A stretch of DNA of 64,000 bases from Phaseolus vulgaris. Taxonomy: Eukaryota > Streptophyta > Magnoliopsida > Fabales > Fabaceae. Positions 44,690 through 57,178 of the stretch are shown one piece after another (position 1 is the first letter of the stretch; the number at the start of each line of letters is the position of its first letter). Under the pieces are notes generated by a model. The model saw nothing but the letters and a program-made list of their open reading frames with translations, was not told the origin of the DNA and searched no databases. The DNA is taken from assembly GCF_000499845.2 (NCBI RefSeq), contig NC_023757.2, positions 5,614,118 through 5,678,117 of the forward strand, given 5' to 3'. A program made the translations under genes and the position numbers.

Positions 44690-45560
44690 TCGATGAATTA
44701 TTACTTATAGATTTGAATCCATAGGTAAATTAAGCATTACTTACAAATATTGTCCAAAAATAAGAATTTGTAGGTGTAAATTCAGCATTACCTACAATTA
44801 TTATTCACAGATCTTTATCTGTAAGTAAATTTTACATTACTCACAATTTTTTGCAATAATAACTTTTGTCGCAACTCTAGCCACATCCGATCAACCTCTT
44901 TTCTCATTTTCTCCATTAATTCTTGACGTATCTTACTCGTCATTTTTGTTTTGGTCTCTTGGGGGGAGGAGGATGAGTGTTGTGGTGCAACTCCAAAATA
45001 CAGTTTAATTTCAACTCCTTGTCCAACTGCACAAACACGACCACATTGCTCAGGTCGTCCAATTGCTTCAACCAGGATATCACGACGACCTTCAGGAATA
45101 AAATTACCTTGGGAGCTCAAGGAATCCTGCAAGAGACCAAAATTACGTTGGTGGATATTATCTACGGACCTGAGTTGGTGGATAATACCTACGAACTAAA
45201 ATTGGTGGGTATCATTTACAGGTCGAAGTCCATAGGTATTCATACTACTAACATTATTAAGTTAATAATAGTAATATAATAATATGAATAATAATAATAA
45301 TAATATGATAACATAACTAATAATAATAAAAGTAGGCATAAATAATAATTGTAAATAATAATTCAAAATAAAAAAAGATAAAAATAATAACGAAATAATT
45401 AAAAATAAAATATGTAAAATTACCTATAGATTTACCCATAGATTTAGGTTGGTAGGTATTACCTACGGATTGAGGTTGGTGGATAACTCATTGTTTCAGT
45501 TACCCACATTCTCACTGTTTCAGTTACTCGTGGACACACTCTTCGTGGGTAAATTACCTA
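44690..45560 (-). mobile_element. CACTA relic in copy B
   Basis: Left subterminal-type repeats at 44690-44840, a TNPA-like exon at 44818-45132 and repeats of the GGTTGGTAGGTATTACCTA type at 45150-45500. The same repeats are at 1640-1885 and 10610-11060 in copy A. Termini not found. Confidence 0.6.
44818..45132 (-). pseudogene. TNPA-like exon fragment
   Basis: One exon of the plant En/Spm transposase gene: LSSQGNFIPEGRRDILVEAI, then GRPEQCGRVCAVGQGV, then a coiled-coil-like KIRQELMEKMRKEVDRM. It corresponds to the start of exon 4 in the CACTA-1 gene (GRPEHPGRVRVAGYGV). Other exons are absent. Confidence 0.75.
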
Positions 45561-45689
45561 ACGTCCACATCACAATTGAATGTGACATATGTGCAAACCC
45601 TAAATCCTAAAGGAGCAGTTTGAGCCTTAAACCTTCAGAGAATATAAGAGTCATTCCTTTTAAGTTGAGCTTATATACTGGATCTAGTT

Positions 45690-45745
45690 AGAATTATAAT
45701 TAAATACTAATTTAGAAAGTATTTATCAATAATAGAAACTAATTT
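45690..45745. mobile_element. Left part of MITE split by LINE-d
   Basis: TTTAGAAAGTATTTATCAATAA and following match 11180-11235; the rest resumes at 62069. Confidence 0.65.
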
Positions 45746-45765
45746 ACCCTTTGTTAGAAAATTAA

Positions 45766-47961
45766 GTGGACGGAGCGAAAGAGAACAAAGGTGGCAAGAA
45801 GTGTGAAGAACTTCCACGATTTGTAAGTAATAAGAAAAAGCATATGAGAGGGAGAGGGAGAGAAACCCGTTCAACCCACGGTCGCCACGGTGGTCGCGGT
45901 GGCCATGCTGTTGGTGAGAACCTAGACAAAATCAAGCACGACTCAGGCGATTTTACAACATTCTTTTTCTCCAACTTTCCGAACGGGTTTGGTGAGTTGG
46001 ACATGTTCAAGATCTTCCAAAAATGGGCAAGAGTGAAAGAAGTTTTCATTGCTCGAAAGCTGAACAAGAGGGGAAGGAGATTTGGTTTTGTTCGGTTCTT
46101 CGAAGTGGGAAACGCGGCAAGATTGGAGAAGGAGTTAGACCAAATATATATAGGGAACGTGAAGCTCTTTGTCAATATTCCGAGATACCGGAGGCTTGAC
46201 CCTATCACTAGCAGAGTGTCGCCTAGGGTCTTCAAGACTCCTCCGATGGTGCCTCATTCTAGGTCTAGGAGGAGGGGAGGGGAAGGACTGCTGGAAGGAG
46301 GGAGGGAGAAGAGGAAGGAGGTTTGGGTGAGAAAGAAAGGGGAGGAGTCATATGCTGATGTAGTAAAAGGAGGACCCCAAAAGGTGTGGAAGGGACCAAT
46401 GTTTTCAGCACAAAAACAGGTATTACCGTGGATGGGGCCAAGCGTTATCGGCCAGTTTTGTGCAAAACTGGATTTTGACCAGTTACGTGAAGAGTTCCTG
46501 AAAGGTGGATTGAGCATGGTTTATTTGCGCTCGTTAGGAGACAATCTAGCTTTGCTAATGCCAAGGGAAGGGGAGAGTATGCAGGCCCTTATAAAGCTTA
46601 ATAAGGAGTGGTTCGAGAGTGTTTTCACCAACATCGAACCATGGTCGGAAAATCATGTAGCGAGCCATAAAATTGTGTGGGTAAGGTGTTATGGTCTACC
46701 CCTTACTCTCTGGAACAAGGAATGCTTTTCTAAAGTGGTGGGAGATAAGGCAACGATAGTGTCCATTGGCAAATCCACTCTTCTGTGGGAGAATTTGGAG
46801 TACGCTAGTCTCCAAGTCAGGATGCTAAAGAACCAGAATGTAAGGATGGTGGCTGATATGAAGATCAATAATAAAAGTTTCACCGATGTGGGAATAGAGG
46901 TTCATGCAGGTGCAACTATGGCGGCTTTGGTTCCTCGGATAGCGTCTCCTCGTTGGAAACCTATGTAGAGGACACAACTTCAGTGAATAGTTGCAAAGAG
47001 GAAGGAAATGATCGGGGTTGGGGAGGAGAGAGGCCTAGAGGGGAGGTGCTCGGTGGCGAAGAGAACGGAGAAGATGACTTAATCGAAAGGGAGGTGGAGG
47101 GCAACGGTGAGTGCAAAGAGCAAACGACAAAAAGGGTTGGTATTTGAGGAAGCTAGTTTTAAGGGATCAGATTGTCAGAGGATCAATGCTAAAAGTTTCA
47201 CCGATGTGGAAAGACTATACCAGAAGGTCACTGAAGAAGCTGTGTTTCTGAACACCATAAATCACGGATCTGCAGCTTTTTACAGTAATTACTTTTATCA
47301 GGCTGACTTGGCCAAGTTAGTGGTGGACGAAGAATTAAGTTCTACCCAGCTCATGGGTCAAGAAAGAAACCCGATGGCCCAAATTGGCAAAGGACAGTCC
47401 CAGTTGCTGGCCCATGAGGATGAAGGTATTGGAGAGCCCCAACTCGAGCCCATTTTCTCTCCGGGTCAAGAAGTAAACCTGACGGCCCAATATGGCAAAG
47501 GGCTGTGTCTTTCGCTGGTCCGTGAGGAAGAAAGTATTGGAGAACCCCTAAGTATGGGAGATAGGTCGAAACATGAAGGGGGAAAATCCCGCGCATACCA
47601 GAATAACCAAGAGGAAGCTATGGAGGTGCGGGAGTTGGAGAAAAGTAATGGCATGGAAATACGTGGCGCTGAGGCCGGAAAAGGGGGTCGTGGAAACAGG
47701 AACCCATCTCCTAGGCGTAAGCTAAGAACGAAGGGGATGTGGGAAGTGGGTGAACCAAGTACCCATCCACGGAGATCAGTAAGAATAAGAGCAAGGTCCT
47801 CTCAGGTTAGGAAATCTGCCTCCTCTAAAGCAGGAACGTTATCTGCAACAATTTCTGATGGGGATATAATTAATTGTAACTTAAGGCTCCGGGATCCAGA
47901 TGTTACGGAGGAACCAGTAAAGCTATGGGAGCTGGGTAAACATATGGGAATTGTATGTTGA
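45766..47961 (+). pseudogene. LINE-d ORF1 (RRM and DUF4283-like), frameshifted
   Basis: LINE RNA-binding protein. The frame opens at 45766, where the codon is GTG; the first ATG in frame is 45844, so the initiator is mutated or lies downstream. An RG-rich basic N-terminus (MRGRGRE; GRHGGRGG) precedes an RRM at 45955-46190 with TTFFFSNFP (RNP2) and RRFGFVRFFEV (RNP1). A DUF4283-like domain spans 46440-46900 (IVWVRCYGLPLTLWN). The frame stops at 46966 and continues in other frames to 47961 (two frameshifts). The C-terminal part has two tandem copies of a 36-residue unit (47350-47560, starting GQERNPMAQIGKG and GQEVNLTAQYGKG) and basic RRSVRIRARSSQ. No CCHC knuckle seen. Confidence 0.87.
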
Positions 47962-50241
47962 AGGATCGAAGAAGAGGTTGTGCAAGAATATCAGAGTATG
48001 GAAGTGAGAGATGTAGAATTTGCACAGAAGATTGAAGAGGGTGCTATAAAAGGTCTCTTATGCTGATCGTTAGCTTGAATATACGAGGATTGGGGGGAGG
48101 AACAAAGACCAGATATTTGGAAAATCTGATTTCAAGAGAAGGAGCAGAGTTTGTATGCATTCAAGAAACGAAGCTGAAGGGGTTCACTGATGCTAGGTGT
48201 TTTGCTTTGTGGGGGAATAATAGAATCGGGTGGATTCATTATGAAGGTGACAATGGAGGCGGAAGCTTGTTGTCCATGTGGCACAAAGATATGTTCCGCT
48301 ACGATAGTCATGTGATGGAGAAGGGGTTCATAGTTATCTATGGTCAGCACCTAAGGTCCTCACGAATGTGTGTTATTGCAAACATATACTCAGCTTGCAG
48401 CCTAAGAGAAAAGAAGATGCTCTGGGAGGAGATTACAGGAATTAAAGGGGCGTCACAGGAGTTGGTTTGGTGTCTCTGTGGGGATTTTAATGTTGTAAGA
48501 AGCAGACGAGAAAGGAAAGGTGTTAGTAGTTGGGGTGTTACTTCAAGTGGCCATACTAGCGAGATTAATGGATTCAATAGGTTTATTGAATCTAATATGC
48601 TCTTGGATCTTCCTATTGTAGGGAAAACTTACACGTGGTTTAAAGCAAATGGGTCGGCTAAGAGCAGACTTGATAGAATCCTTGTCTTTGAGGAGTGGTT
48701 GAATATATGGCCAAAATGCAAACAATATGTCCAACAGAGGGAAGTGTCTGATCACTATGCTTTGGTGGTGAAGACCTTGGATAAGGACTGGGGTCCTAAA
48801 CCTTTTCGAACCATTGATGCCTGGCATATGGAGAAAGGTTTTAATGGGATGGTGAAGGATAAGTGGCAATCCTACTAAACCCAAAGGAATGCTATCTTGA
48901 ACATCAAGGATAAGCTGAAGTTACTCAAAGGGGATTTAAAAGTTTGGAATAGAGACGTGTTCGGCAATTTGTATACCATTAAGGAAGGTATTTTGCACCA
49001 AATTGAGGCTTTTGACAACCAAGATTTGGATGGAGGTTTGGTGGAAAGTGGGAGGGTGGTAAGATTGGAACTACTGAACCAGCTAGGGGAGGTAGACAGA
49101 AAGATTGATTCTCTCATTAGTCAAAAAGCAAGAGTTAGTTGGTTCAAGCATGGAGATTCGTGCACCAAATTTTTCCATTCCTTCTTACGATGGAGAAGGC
49201 TTAGAAATGAAGTGAAAGGAGTAGATGTTGGGGGTCAGTGGTGTGAGGAGCCATGTACGGTTCGAGCAGAAGCAAAGAAATTGTTTGAGACTAGGTTCAA
49301 AGCAACGAGGGATTTTGGGGTAAGGCTTGATGTAGTTGAGTTTAAAACACTCTCCCCAGAAGACAACTTGTTTCTTATCTCCGATTTTAAGGAGGATGAA
49401 GTCAAGGAAGCGGTGTGGCAATGTGAAGGATCAAAGAGCCCTGGACCCGAATGGTTCAACTTTAACTTTATCAGGAAAAGTTGGGAGTTTATAAAAGATG
49501 AGTTTGTTAAGGCCTTGGCCTTATTCCATGAAACAGGATCTATACCTAAGGGATGTAATGCGTCCTTCATAGCACTAGTACCAAAAGTGAAGGATCCCTC
49601 TTCGTTGGAGCAATACTGACCCATCTCCCTAGTGGGGGTTATATACAAAGTTATTGCAAAGGTGTTGGCTGATAGAATAAAGAAAGTGCTGAACTCTATT
49701 GTTGATGAAAATCAGTCTGCTTTCTTAAAGGGAAGAGGGATTTTGAACAGTGTGCTCATGGCCAATGAGGTGGTAGAGGATATTAGAAGGAGTGGGAGGA
49801 GTGGGTTATGGTTGAAGGTGGACTTCGAAAAAGCTTACGACTCGGTGAGGTGGGAGTTTCTGTATGATATGCTCTATAAGATGGGTTTTCACAACAAGTG
49901 GGTGATGTGGATGCGAGGTTGTATAGAATCGGCCACAGTGTCTGTATTAGTCAATGGGAGCCCAAGGGAGGAATTCAAACCTTCAAGAGGTTTGAGGCAG
50001 AGTGACCCGCTTGCTCCGTTCCTCTTCATTGTGGTTGCAGAAGGCCTCGTTGGGTTAGTCAGGCAGGCGAATAACGCCAATCTTCTATCAGGTGTTATGT
50101 TTGGTAGAGGAGAGGGGCAGCTCAGTATCTTGCAATTTGTAGATGATACCCTCTTTCTATGTGAAGCGACTCATAGCAACGTGGTTGCTGTGAAGGCGAT
50201 TCTAAGGGGGTTTGAACTAGCATCAGGTTTAAAGATAAATT

Positions 50242-52007
50242 TGTTGAAGATGGTTGCTGCCCCTTCAAGATTGTGTTTGATGAAGACTTCTATGTACATT
50301 TCATGTGTATTTTGCTTTGCTTTAAGTGTGTCTTAGGTAGTGCTTAGAGGTTGTCTAAGAGTGGGCTTTTTGCTGAGTAACTCACCTCATAACCACTGGC
50401 CATGTGATAAGAACAAGCATAAGTTTTCTTAAACTGTTTTTCACATGTTTTACAAAAAACACGTTTACTGCATAAAAATAAATCTGTTCTTTTCTAAATA
50501 AACAGATTCATTTTTACACTGATGCCTTGGCTAAGTCTTGTGAAAATTAGATTTTGTGCATCATGTATTTTGACTAAGTCTTCTACCTTTCAAAACGACT
50601 GTGTTTAAATAGTTAAGCTTTTCTGTTTTTGTTTTGAAAAATAAATCTGTTCATCTGTAAATGAATAGATTCTTTTTTGTCTCTGGTGCCATGTCAAGCT
50701 TAAACGATTTTCAGTTTTATCTCAGCACCAGAATGGTTGACTAAGTCTCCTCACTTAACAGATTCTTTAACTGCTTTTGAAAATAAATCTGTTCATTTTA
50801 TTTTCAATCTGTTCATTTTATAACAGCTTTAACTGTTTTTCAAAATTCTGTTATAAGTTGGTTTTCTATAAAATGAAAACTTGTTTCTGAGTTTAAACAT
50901 CGTTCATACATTTGCAAAAACAAGTTTTGACAGCAGAGAATTAAGAGTTTACAAAGGATTAGCATTTGTTCTTCAAAGATTTCGAAAATCACAAAGTGCT
51001 TGTTCTTGGTTTGGTTCCAAAAGCTTGGTGTGAGGTGTTGCTACTGTTCTAGCAATATTGCCTACTGGTTTAAGGTAGATCTTTGTATCCTCAATCTGGT
51101 GTAGTCGTTTCACTTCTCATTTCTTGTAATAGTTTGGTTGAACACTCTTCTTGATAGGTTTTCTTGAAGAGTGTGTGTGAGCTGAAATAGGTTTTTTCAG
51201 CAAGAGTACCTAAGTTCTTGTAGGTTTCAAGAACAGTGGGAATTGTGTTTGTTTGTACTGTGATTTAGTGAATTTCACCTTGGTTTTAGGTGAAGACTGG
51301 ATGTAGCTCAGTTGAGTGAACCAGTATAACTGCCCTGTGTTTATTCTCTCTCAATCTCTGCAATTAAGTTTCGGCATAATTGTTAAAACAGCAAAGAAAT
51401 AAATCTGTTCAATCAATAATAAATCTGTTCTTTCTGGGCTCAGTTCATACTGTTCTTAATTTCTGAAAAAGTTGTTTGATTCTGATAAGAACATATAAAA
51501 TTTGTTAAAAGCCACTGGAACAGATTGACTGTGATAGGTTGCTCAAGAAATTGTCAAAGTTATTAATTGAACCTTAAACAATTGCTTAAAATTGAAGCTT
51601 GTTGTTCTGTGATTCATTGCTCTTAATTTCTGGAAAACTGTTTGATATCAAGAAGAACACTCATAGTTTTTTAAAAGCCACTGGAACAGGTTGATTGTAA
51701 AGGTTACTCAATTAATTGGCATGCTATCAATTGAACCTTAATCACTTGCTTGAAATTGAGTTTTGTGGTTCACTGGTTTTCGTTCTAATATCAGTGTGTG
51801 TGCATCTGGAAAATCTATCTGCATAATCTTGTGATTAACCTTGCTGTATAAACGCGTTTCAAACAAAAATAGTGCTGAAATAAATCTGTTCATTTTCACA
51901 TAAATCGATTTATTTTCTGTAAACTGTGTTAAACACTGTTTCTGCGAGAAAGTTTTAAAAGGTCAATTCACCTCCCCTCTTGAACTTTGGCACTATTAAA
52001 CCCAACA
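50242..52007 (+). repeat. Copia-A 5' LTR, 1766 bp
   Basis: TGTTGAAGATGG to AAACCCAACA. Contains many copies of AAATAAATCTGTTC and related inverted forms, CTGGATGTAGCTC and GTGAACCAGTATAA, and CAATTCACCTCCCCTC near the end. Confidence 0.95.
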
Positions 52008-52008
52008 A

Positions 52009-52026
52009 TTGGTATCAAGAGCTAGG
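52009..52026 (+). other. Copia-A primer-binding site
   Basis: TTGGTATCAAGAGCTAGG, two bases after the LTR; an initiator-Met-type PBS with one extra A relative to TGGTATCAGAGC. Confidence 0.85.
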
Positions 52027-52055
52027 ACTTGTATTTTAATCAAGTTTCTTTGTAA

Positions 52056-53723
52056 TAATGTCTGTGTTTAATGTGCTTTTTTGCTGAAGGATCTGCTGTT
52101 AATAGACCACCTATGTTCAATGGAATGAATTATGCATTTTGGAAAGTTAGAATGAGAATTTTCATGGAATCTATTGATGCATTAATTTGGGAAGCTGTGG
52201 TCAATGGACCTTATGTGCCAATGCAGGTTGCCAAGGATAAAGAAGTGGTAAAGCCAAGATCAGAATGGAATGAGACCGAAAGGAGGAAGGCTCAACATGA
52301 TCTTGTGGCCAAAACCATCATAACCTCTGCATTGACAATGGATGAGTTCTTCAGGATATCTCAATGTAAGTCAGCTAAGGAGATGTGAGAAGTCTTAGAA
52401 GTGACTCATGAGGGTACTGAAGATGTGAAGAGGTCAAGAAAACATGCTCTCATCCAAGAATATGAACTGTTCAGAATGCAACCTGAGGAGAGCATTGCTG
52501 ATGTGCAGAAAAGGTTCACCCATATTGTGAATCACCTCACTGGTTTGGGAAAAGAATTTAACAGAGAGGAACTCAACATAAAGATATTGAAGTGCCTCGA
52601 AAGAAGCTGGCAACCAAAGGTGACTGCCATATCTGAAAGTTGTGATCTGTCAAAGCTGGGAACTGCTGCACTGTTTGGAAAGCTAATGGAGCATGAGCTT
52701 GAGCTCAAAAGACTCAAAGAGCAGGAAACAACAGAGAGAAAGCCCAAAGGTCTTTCACTGAAAGCAACTGAACTGGATGAGATAAAGGAGCAAAAAGAAG
52801 ATGCTGAAGATGATGACACAATCAGCCTTCTTACAAAAAGATTCAGCAAATTCCTGAGGAAGAAAAGCAGAAATAGGAACCAGTAGAAAAGAAGGTATCC
52901 TAAACCCAATGATTCAAATTCCTCTAAATATACTTGCTTTGGATGTGGCAAAACAGGGCACATCAAAACAGATTGTCCAGATAATCAAGCAAAGGACAAA
53001 TCTGCTAGCTAGAGAGTTGAAAGGAGCAAGGGAAGAAGGGCTTACATTTCATGGGAGGAAAATGAAGTATCTTCAACCAGCAGCTCTTCAACAGAAGATG
53101 AGGAAAACAATCTGTGCTTCATGATGAAGGATGAGGAGTCAATCTCTGATTCAGTAAGTGATTTTTCTGTGGATTCAGATAACTATGATCAATTGCTTGC
53201 TGCTTTCAAGGAAACTCATAATGAAGCAAATAGGCTAGCTGTAATATGCAATAAGCTGCAAAAGGTAAATAATGTGCTTGCACCTAAAGTAAAAACACTT
53301 GAGGAAGAATTGCATAAAGCCAAAACAGATTTGGTAAGCCTTGAACTAACATGCTTGCATGCCTCTATTAAAACTTGTGAAAACTGCAAAAAATTGGAAA
53401 AACAAGTGGAGTATTTGCTGAAAACTCTTTCCAATTTCACCAAGGGAAGAGAAAACCTTGAGTCTCTCCTTGGCTCACAGAATGCTGTTTTCAATAAGAA
53501 TGGTCTTGGTTATACCCCTGAAAATGTAACCAATGTCAAAAAGCTTTCAAGTTTTTTTGTTCCAGCAAAATCAGTTTTTTCAGCTTTTAACAGTGGCAAA
53601 AAGGCATCTCATGTAACCTGTTTTTACTGCATGAAATCTGGTCATACCTCTAGGTCTTGCATTGCTAGAAAGCATCTTGTTCCTAAGAACTTAGCAAAAT
53701 GGCTACCAAAGAGAAGGTTTTAA
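52056..53723 (+). pseudogene. Copia-A gag, broken
   Basis: Capsid/nucleocapsid region. It starts near the ATG at 52058 (MSVFNV); a stop and frame change follow within 30 bp. RPPMFNGMNYAFWKVRMRIF is the gag N-terminal signature, then a UBN2-like region (QEYELFRMQPEESIADVQKR). Stops occur at about 52387, 52885 and 53011. Two CCHC knuckles: CFGCGKTGHIKTDC (about 52930-52971) and CFYCMKSGHTSRSC (about 53620-53660), separated by an acidic and coiled-coil stretch. The second knuckle after a long spacer is usual for SIRE-like gag. Confidence 0.88.
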
Positions 53724-53783
53724 TCTGTGCTGGACCCTATACTGAAAAGGGTACCATTTGTATCATTTTTATTCTGTTTTATA

Positions 53784-56771
53784 GATTGGCAGCAAGAAAA
53801 ATCAGTGGTACTTGGACAGTGGCTGTTCCAAGCATATGACTGGAGATCTTACAAAGTTTACTAGCTTGAAGCTCAAAGCATAAGGACATGTAACCTATGG
53901 TGATAATAACCGAGGGAGGATTTTGGGCAGAGGCACTGTTGGAACAGGAAACTCACCAACCATTGAGAATGTGTTGTATGTAGAAGGACTCAAGCATAGT
54001 CTTCTCAGCATAAGTCAGCTTTGTGACAAAGGATACAAGGTGAACTTTGGGTCAAAAGGCTGCACAATCTCAAGTAATTCATCTAGTAAGAAGTGATGAG
54101 TCTTGGCTGTGGCACAGGAGGTTAGCTCACATACACACAAATCACTTGAACAAATTGAAATCTAAAGATTTAGTTTCTGGTTTACCTAACATTAAATTTC
54201 AGGACAACAGGCTTTGTGATGCTTGCGTGAAAGGTAAACAAATCAAATCCTCTTTCAAGTTAAAGGATATTGTCTCTACAAAAAAATCCATTGGATGTGT
54301 TACATATGGACTTATTTGGTCCATCTAGAGTTGCTAGCTTGGCTGAAAATTTGTATGCTTTAGTTGTTGTGGATGATTACTCTAGATTTACATGGACTCT
54401 ATTTCTTGCACATAAACATGATGCTTACACTGCCTTTAAGAAATTAGCAAAGATTCTGCAAAATGAAAATGGTTGCTGCATAAAATCAATTCGAAGTGAT
54501 CATGGGGGAGAGTTTCAAAATGCTAAGTTTGAGAGGTTCTGTGAGAAGCATGGGATAGCACATACCTTTTCAGCCCCTAGGACACCCCAACAAAATGGTG
54601 TAGTTGAAAGGAAAAATAGATCATTAGAGGAACTAGCTAGAACTATGTTAAATGAATCTAAGCTTCCTAAGTATTTTTGGGTTGATGCAGTTTATACTGC
54701 TGCTTATGTGTTAAATAGGACCTTAATAAGACCAATTCTTAAGAAAACCCCATATGAATTGTATAAGGGCAGAAAACCTAGTGTGAGCCACCTTAGGGTA
54801 TTTGGGTGTAAATGCTTTGTATTGAATAATGGCAAAGAAAATCTTGGTAAGTTTGATGCTAAATCTGATGAAGGTGTGCACATTGGTTATGCTTTGAATG
54901 GTCATGCATATAGAGTCTTCAATAAAAGGTTGCTTATAGTAGAAGAATCAATGCATGTTGTTTTTGATGAAACTGATCATAGCATATCTAAAACTGCTGC
55001 TGATGACCTTGACAGTAATGAATTTAAATCTGTTTTAAATCAAAATGAATCGATTCATTTTGATACTGCTGGTACACATGCTATACAAGAATCTACTGCA
55101 GCTGCAGGTTTGCCAAAAGAGTGGAAAACCCCAAGAGACTTAACCCTTGATAATGTCATTAGGAACATTGAGAAAGGAGTGTCAACTAGAAAATCCTTAA
55201 ATAATTTCTGTGAAGCAATGGCCTTCGTATCTCAAGTTGAACCCAAGAATTTGAATGAAGCTCTCAAGGACAGCAACTGGATTTTAGCTATGCAAGAGGA
55301 ACTGAATCAATTTGCTCTTAATGAGGTCTGGACTCTTGTACCTAGAATACCTGAGATGAATATAATTGGGACAAAATGGGTATTTAGAAACAAGATGGAT
55401 GAGCATGGAGTGATCACCAGAAACAAGGCTAGGCTTGTAGCTAAAGGGTACAATCAAGAAGAAGGGATAGACTATGATGAGACCTATGCACCAGTGGCTC
55501 GGTTAGAAGCAATTAGATTGTTGCTTGCCTTCTCCTGCATCAAAGGGTTCAAGCTATTTCAAATGGATGTAAAGAGTGCCTTTCTAAATGGTTATATAAA
55601 TGAAGAGGTATTTGTTTCACAACCACCAGGTTTTGAAGACCATCAACATCCAGAATATGTGTTCAAACTCCAAAAGGCTCTCTATGGACTCACGCAAGCT
55701 CCTAGGCAATGGTATGAGAGGCTAAGTGATTTTCTCACCTCACAAGGCTATGACAGAGGCACATCAGATAAGACCTTATTCATTAAGAAGAAAGGAGATG
55801 ACTCAATTCTAGTACAAGTATATGTGGATGATATCATTTTTGGATCAAACAATGGAGAATTGTGTGAAGCTTTCGTGAAAGTCATGAAGAGTGAGTTTGA
55901 AATGTCAATGATGGGTGAGTTGAACAATTTTCTAGGCTTGCAGGTCAAACAACTCAAGGATGGCATTTTCTTAAGTCAAGCTAAGTATTGCAAGGATCTG
56001 CTGAAGAAATTTGAAATGGACAAGTGTAAACCAATCAGCACACCCTTCTCAACAAGCTGTCATTTGGATCATGATGAAGCTGAAATTTCTGTTGATGAAA
56101 CCAAATACAGAGGACTCATAGGATCACTACTGTATCTCACTGCCAGCAGGCCAGACATAATGTTTGCAGTGTGCATGTGTGCAAGGTTTCAATCTGCTCC
56201 TAAAGAATCACACTACAATGCTGTCAAAAGGATTTTGAAGTATTTGCAAGGAACTAAAGAAGTTGGCTTGTGGTATCCAGGTAATATTTCATTAAGTTTA
56301 ACTGGATATTCTGATTCAGATTTTGCAGGTTGCAAAATTGATAGGAAGAGCACAAGTGGAACCTGTCACTTGCTAGGATCAAGCTTGATCTCATGGGAAT
56401 GCAAAAAGCAGGCTTGTGTAGCTCTCTCCACTGCTGAAGCAGAATACATTGCAGCAGGGAGTTGTTGTGCTCAAACTATATGGCTAAGACAGCAATTAAA
56501 TGATTTTGGTATCTTACTTAACCATATACCTCTGCTGTGTGATAATACAAGTGCAATCAACTTAACCAAAAATCCTGTCATGCATTCAAGAACCAAACAC
56601 ATTGAAATTAGGCATCATTTTCTAAGGGAACACATATCTAATGGAACATGTGATATTAAGTTCATTGATACTGATTTACAACTTGTTGATTTGTTCACAA
56701 AACCATTAGCCAAAGATAGGTTTAATTTTCTGCTTAATGAATTAGGTATTATAAATGTCAATTGTGCCTAG
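53784..56771 (+). pseudogene. Copia-A pol (protease, integrase, RT, RNase H)
   Basis: Protease: WYLDSGCSKHMTGD at about 53800. GAG-pre-integrase with HHCC: HRRLAHIH and CDACVKGKQ (54110-54240). Integrase DDE: Asp in HMDLFGPS, Asp in [10 protein letters not shown], Glu in [23 protein letters not shown] and the catalytic YVDDIIFGS. RNase [21 protein letters not shown] and [13 protein letters not shown] at the end. A frame of 833 codons (54270-56771) is intact from integrase to RNase H; stops at about 53881 and 54094 and a frame change near 54300 disable the protease end. Copia (Ty1) order INT-RT-RH confirmed. Confidence 0.95.
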
Positions 56772-57178
56772 CAGTGAAAAATTAAATCTGTTTATTCGTA
56801 ATTGAATGTGTTTATTTTCTGCACTGATATGCATTGATGACTAGGAAAGAGAAATTATGATCTTTGACTGCTTGACTGACTTAGTGGGCATTAACCTCTG
56901 TACCTTTGACGGTTTTGGTCATGGTTATGTAACCGATTTGATGGTTTGGATGCTCAATAAAGGTTTGAGTGTATGCATCGTGACCCTAAATATTTGGTGC
57001 ATATTTTCAAAGATTCTCTGCACAAATTCAGAGCATAAAATCTTCATGCATATCCACTCATAACTGCCATATCAATCCATTTATTCTGCTATAAATCTGT
57101 GTGAATATTTGCTACCCACATTGGCTGCCTCTCTTTGATTCTCACCATTAGAAACAAGAAATATTTTATGGTTCAACC
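56772..57178 (+). other. Copia-A pol to ORF3 spacer
   Basis: Non-coding; contains an ATTAAATCTGTTTATT motif like those of the LTR. Nothing else recognised. Confidence 0.6.
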
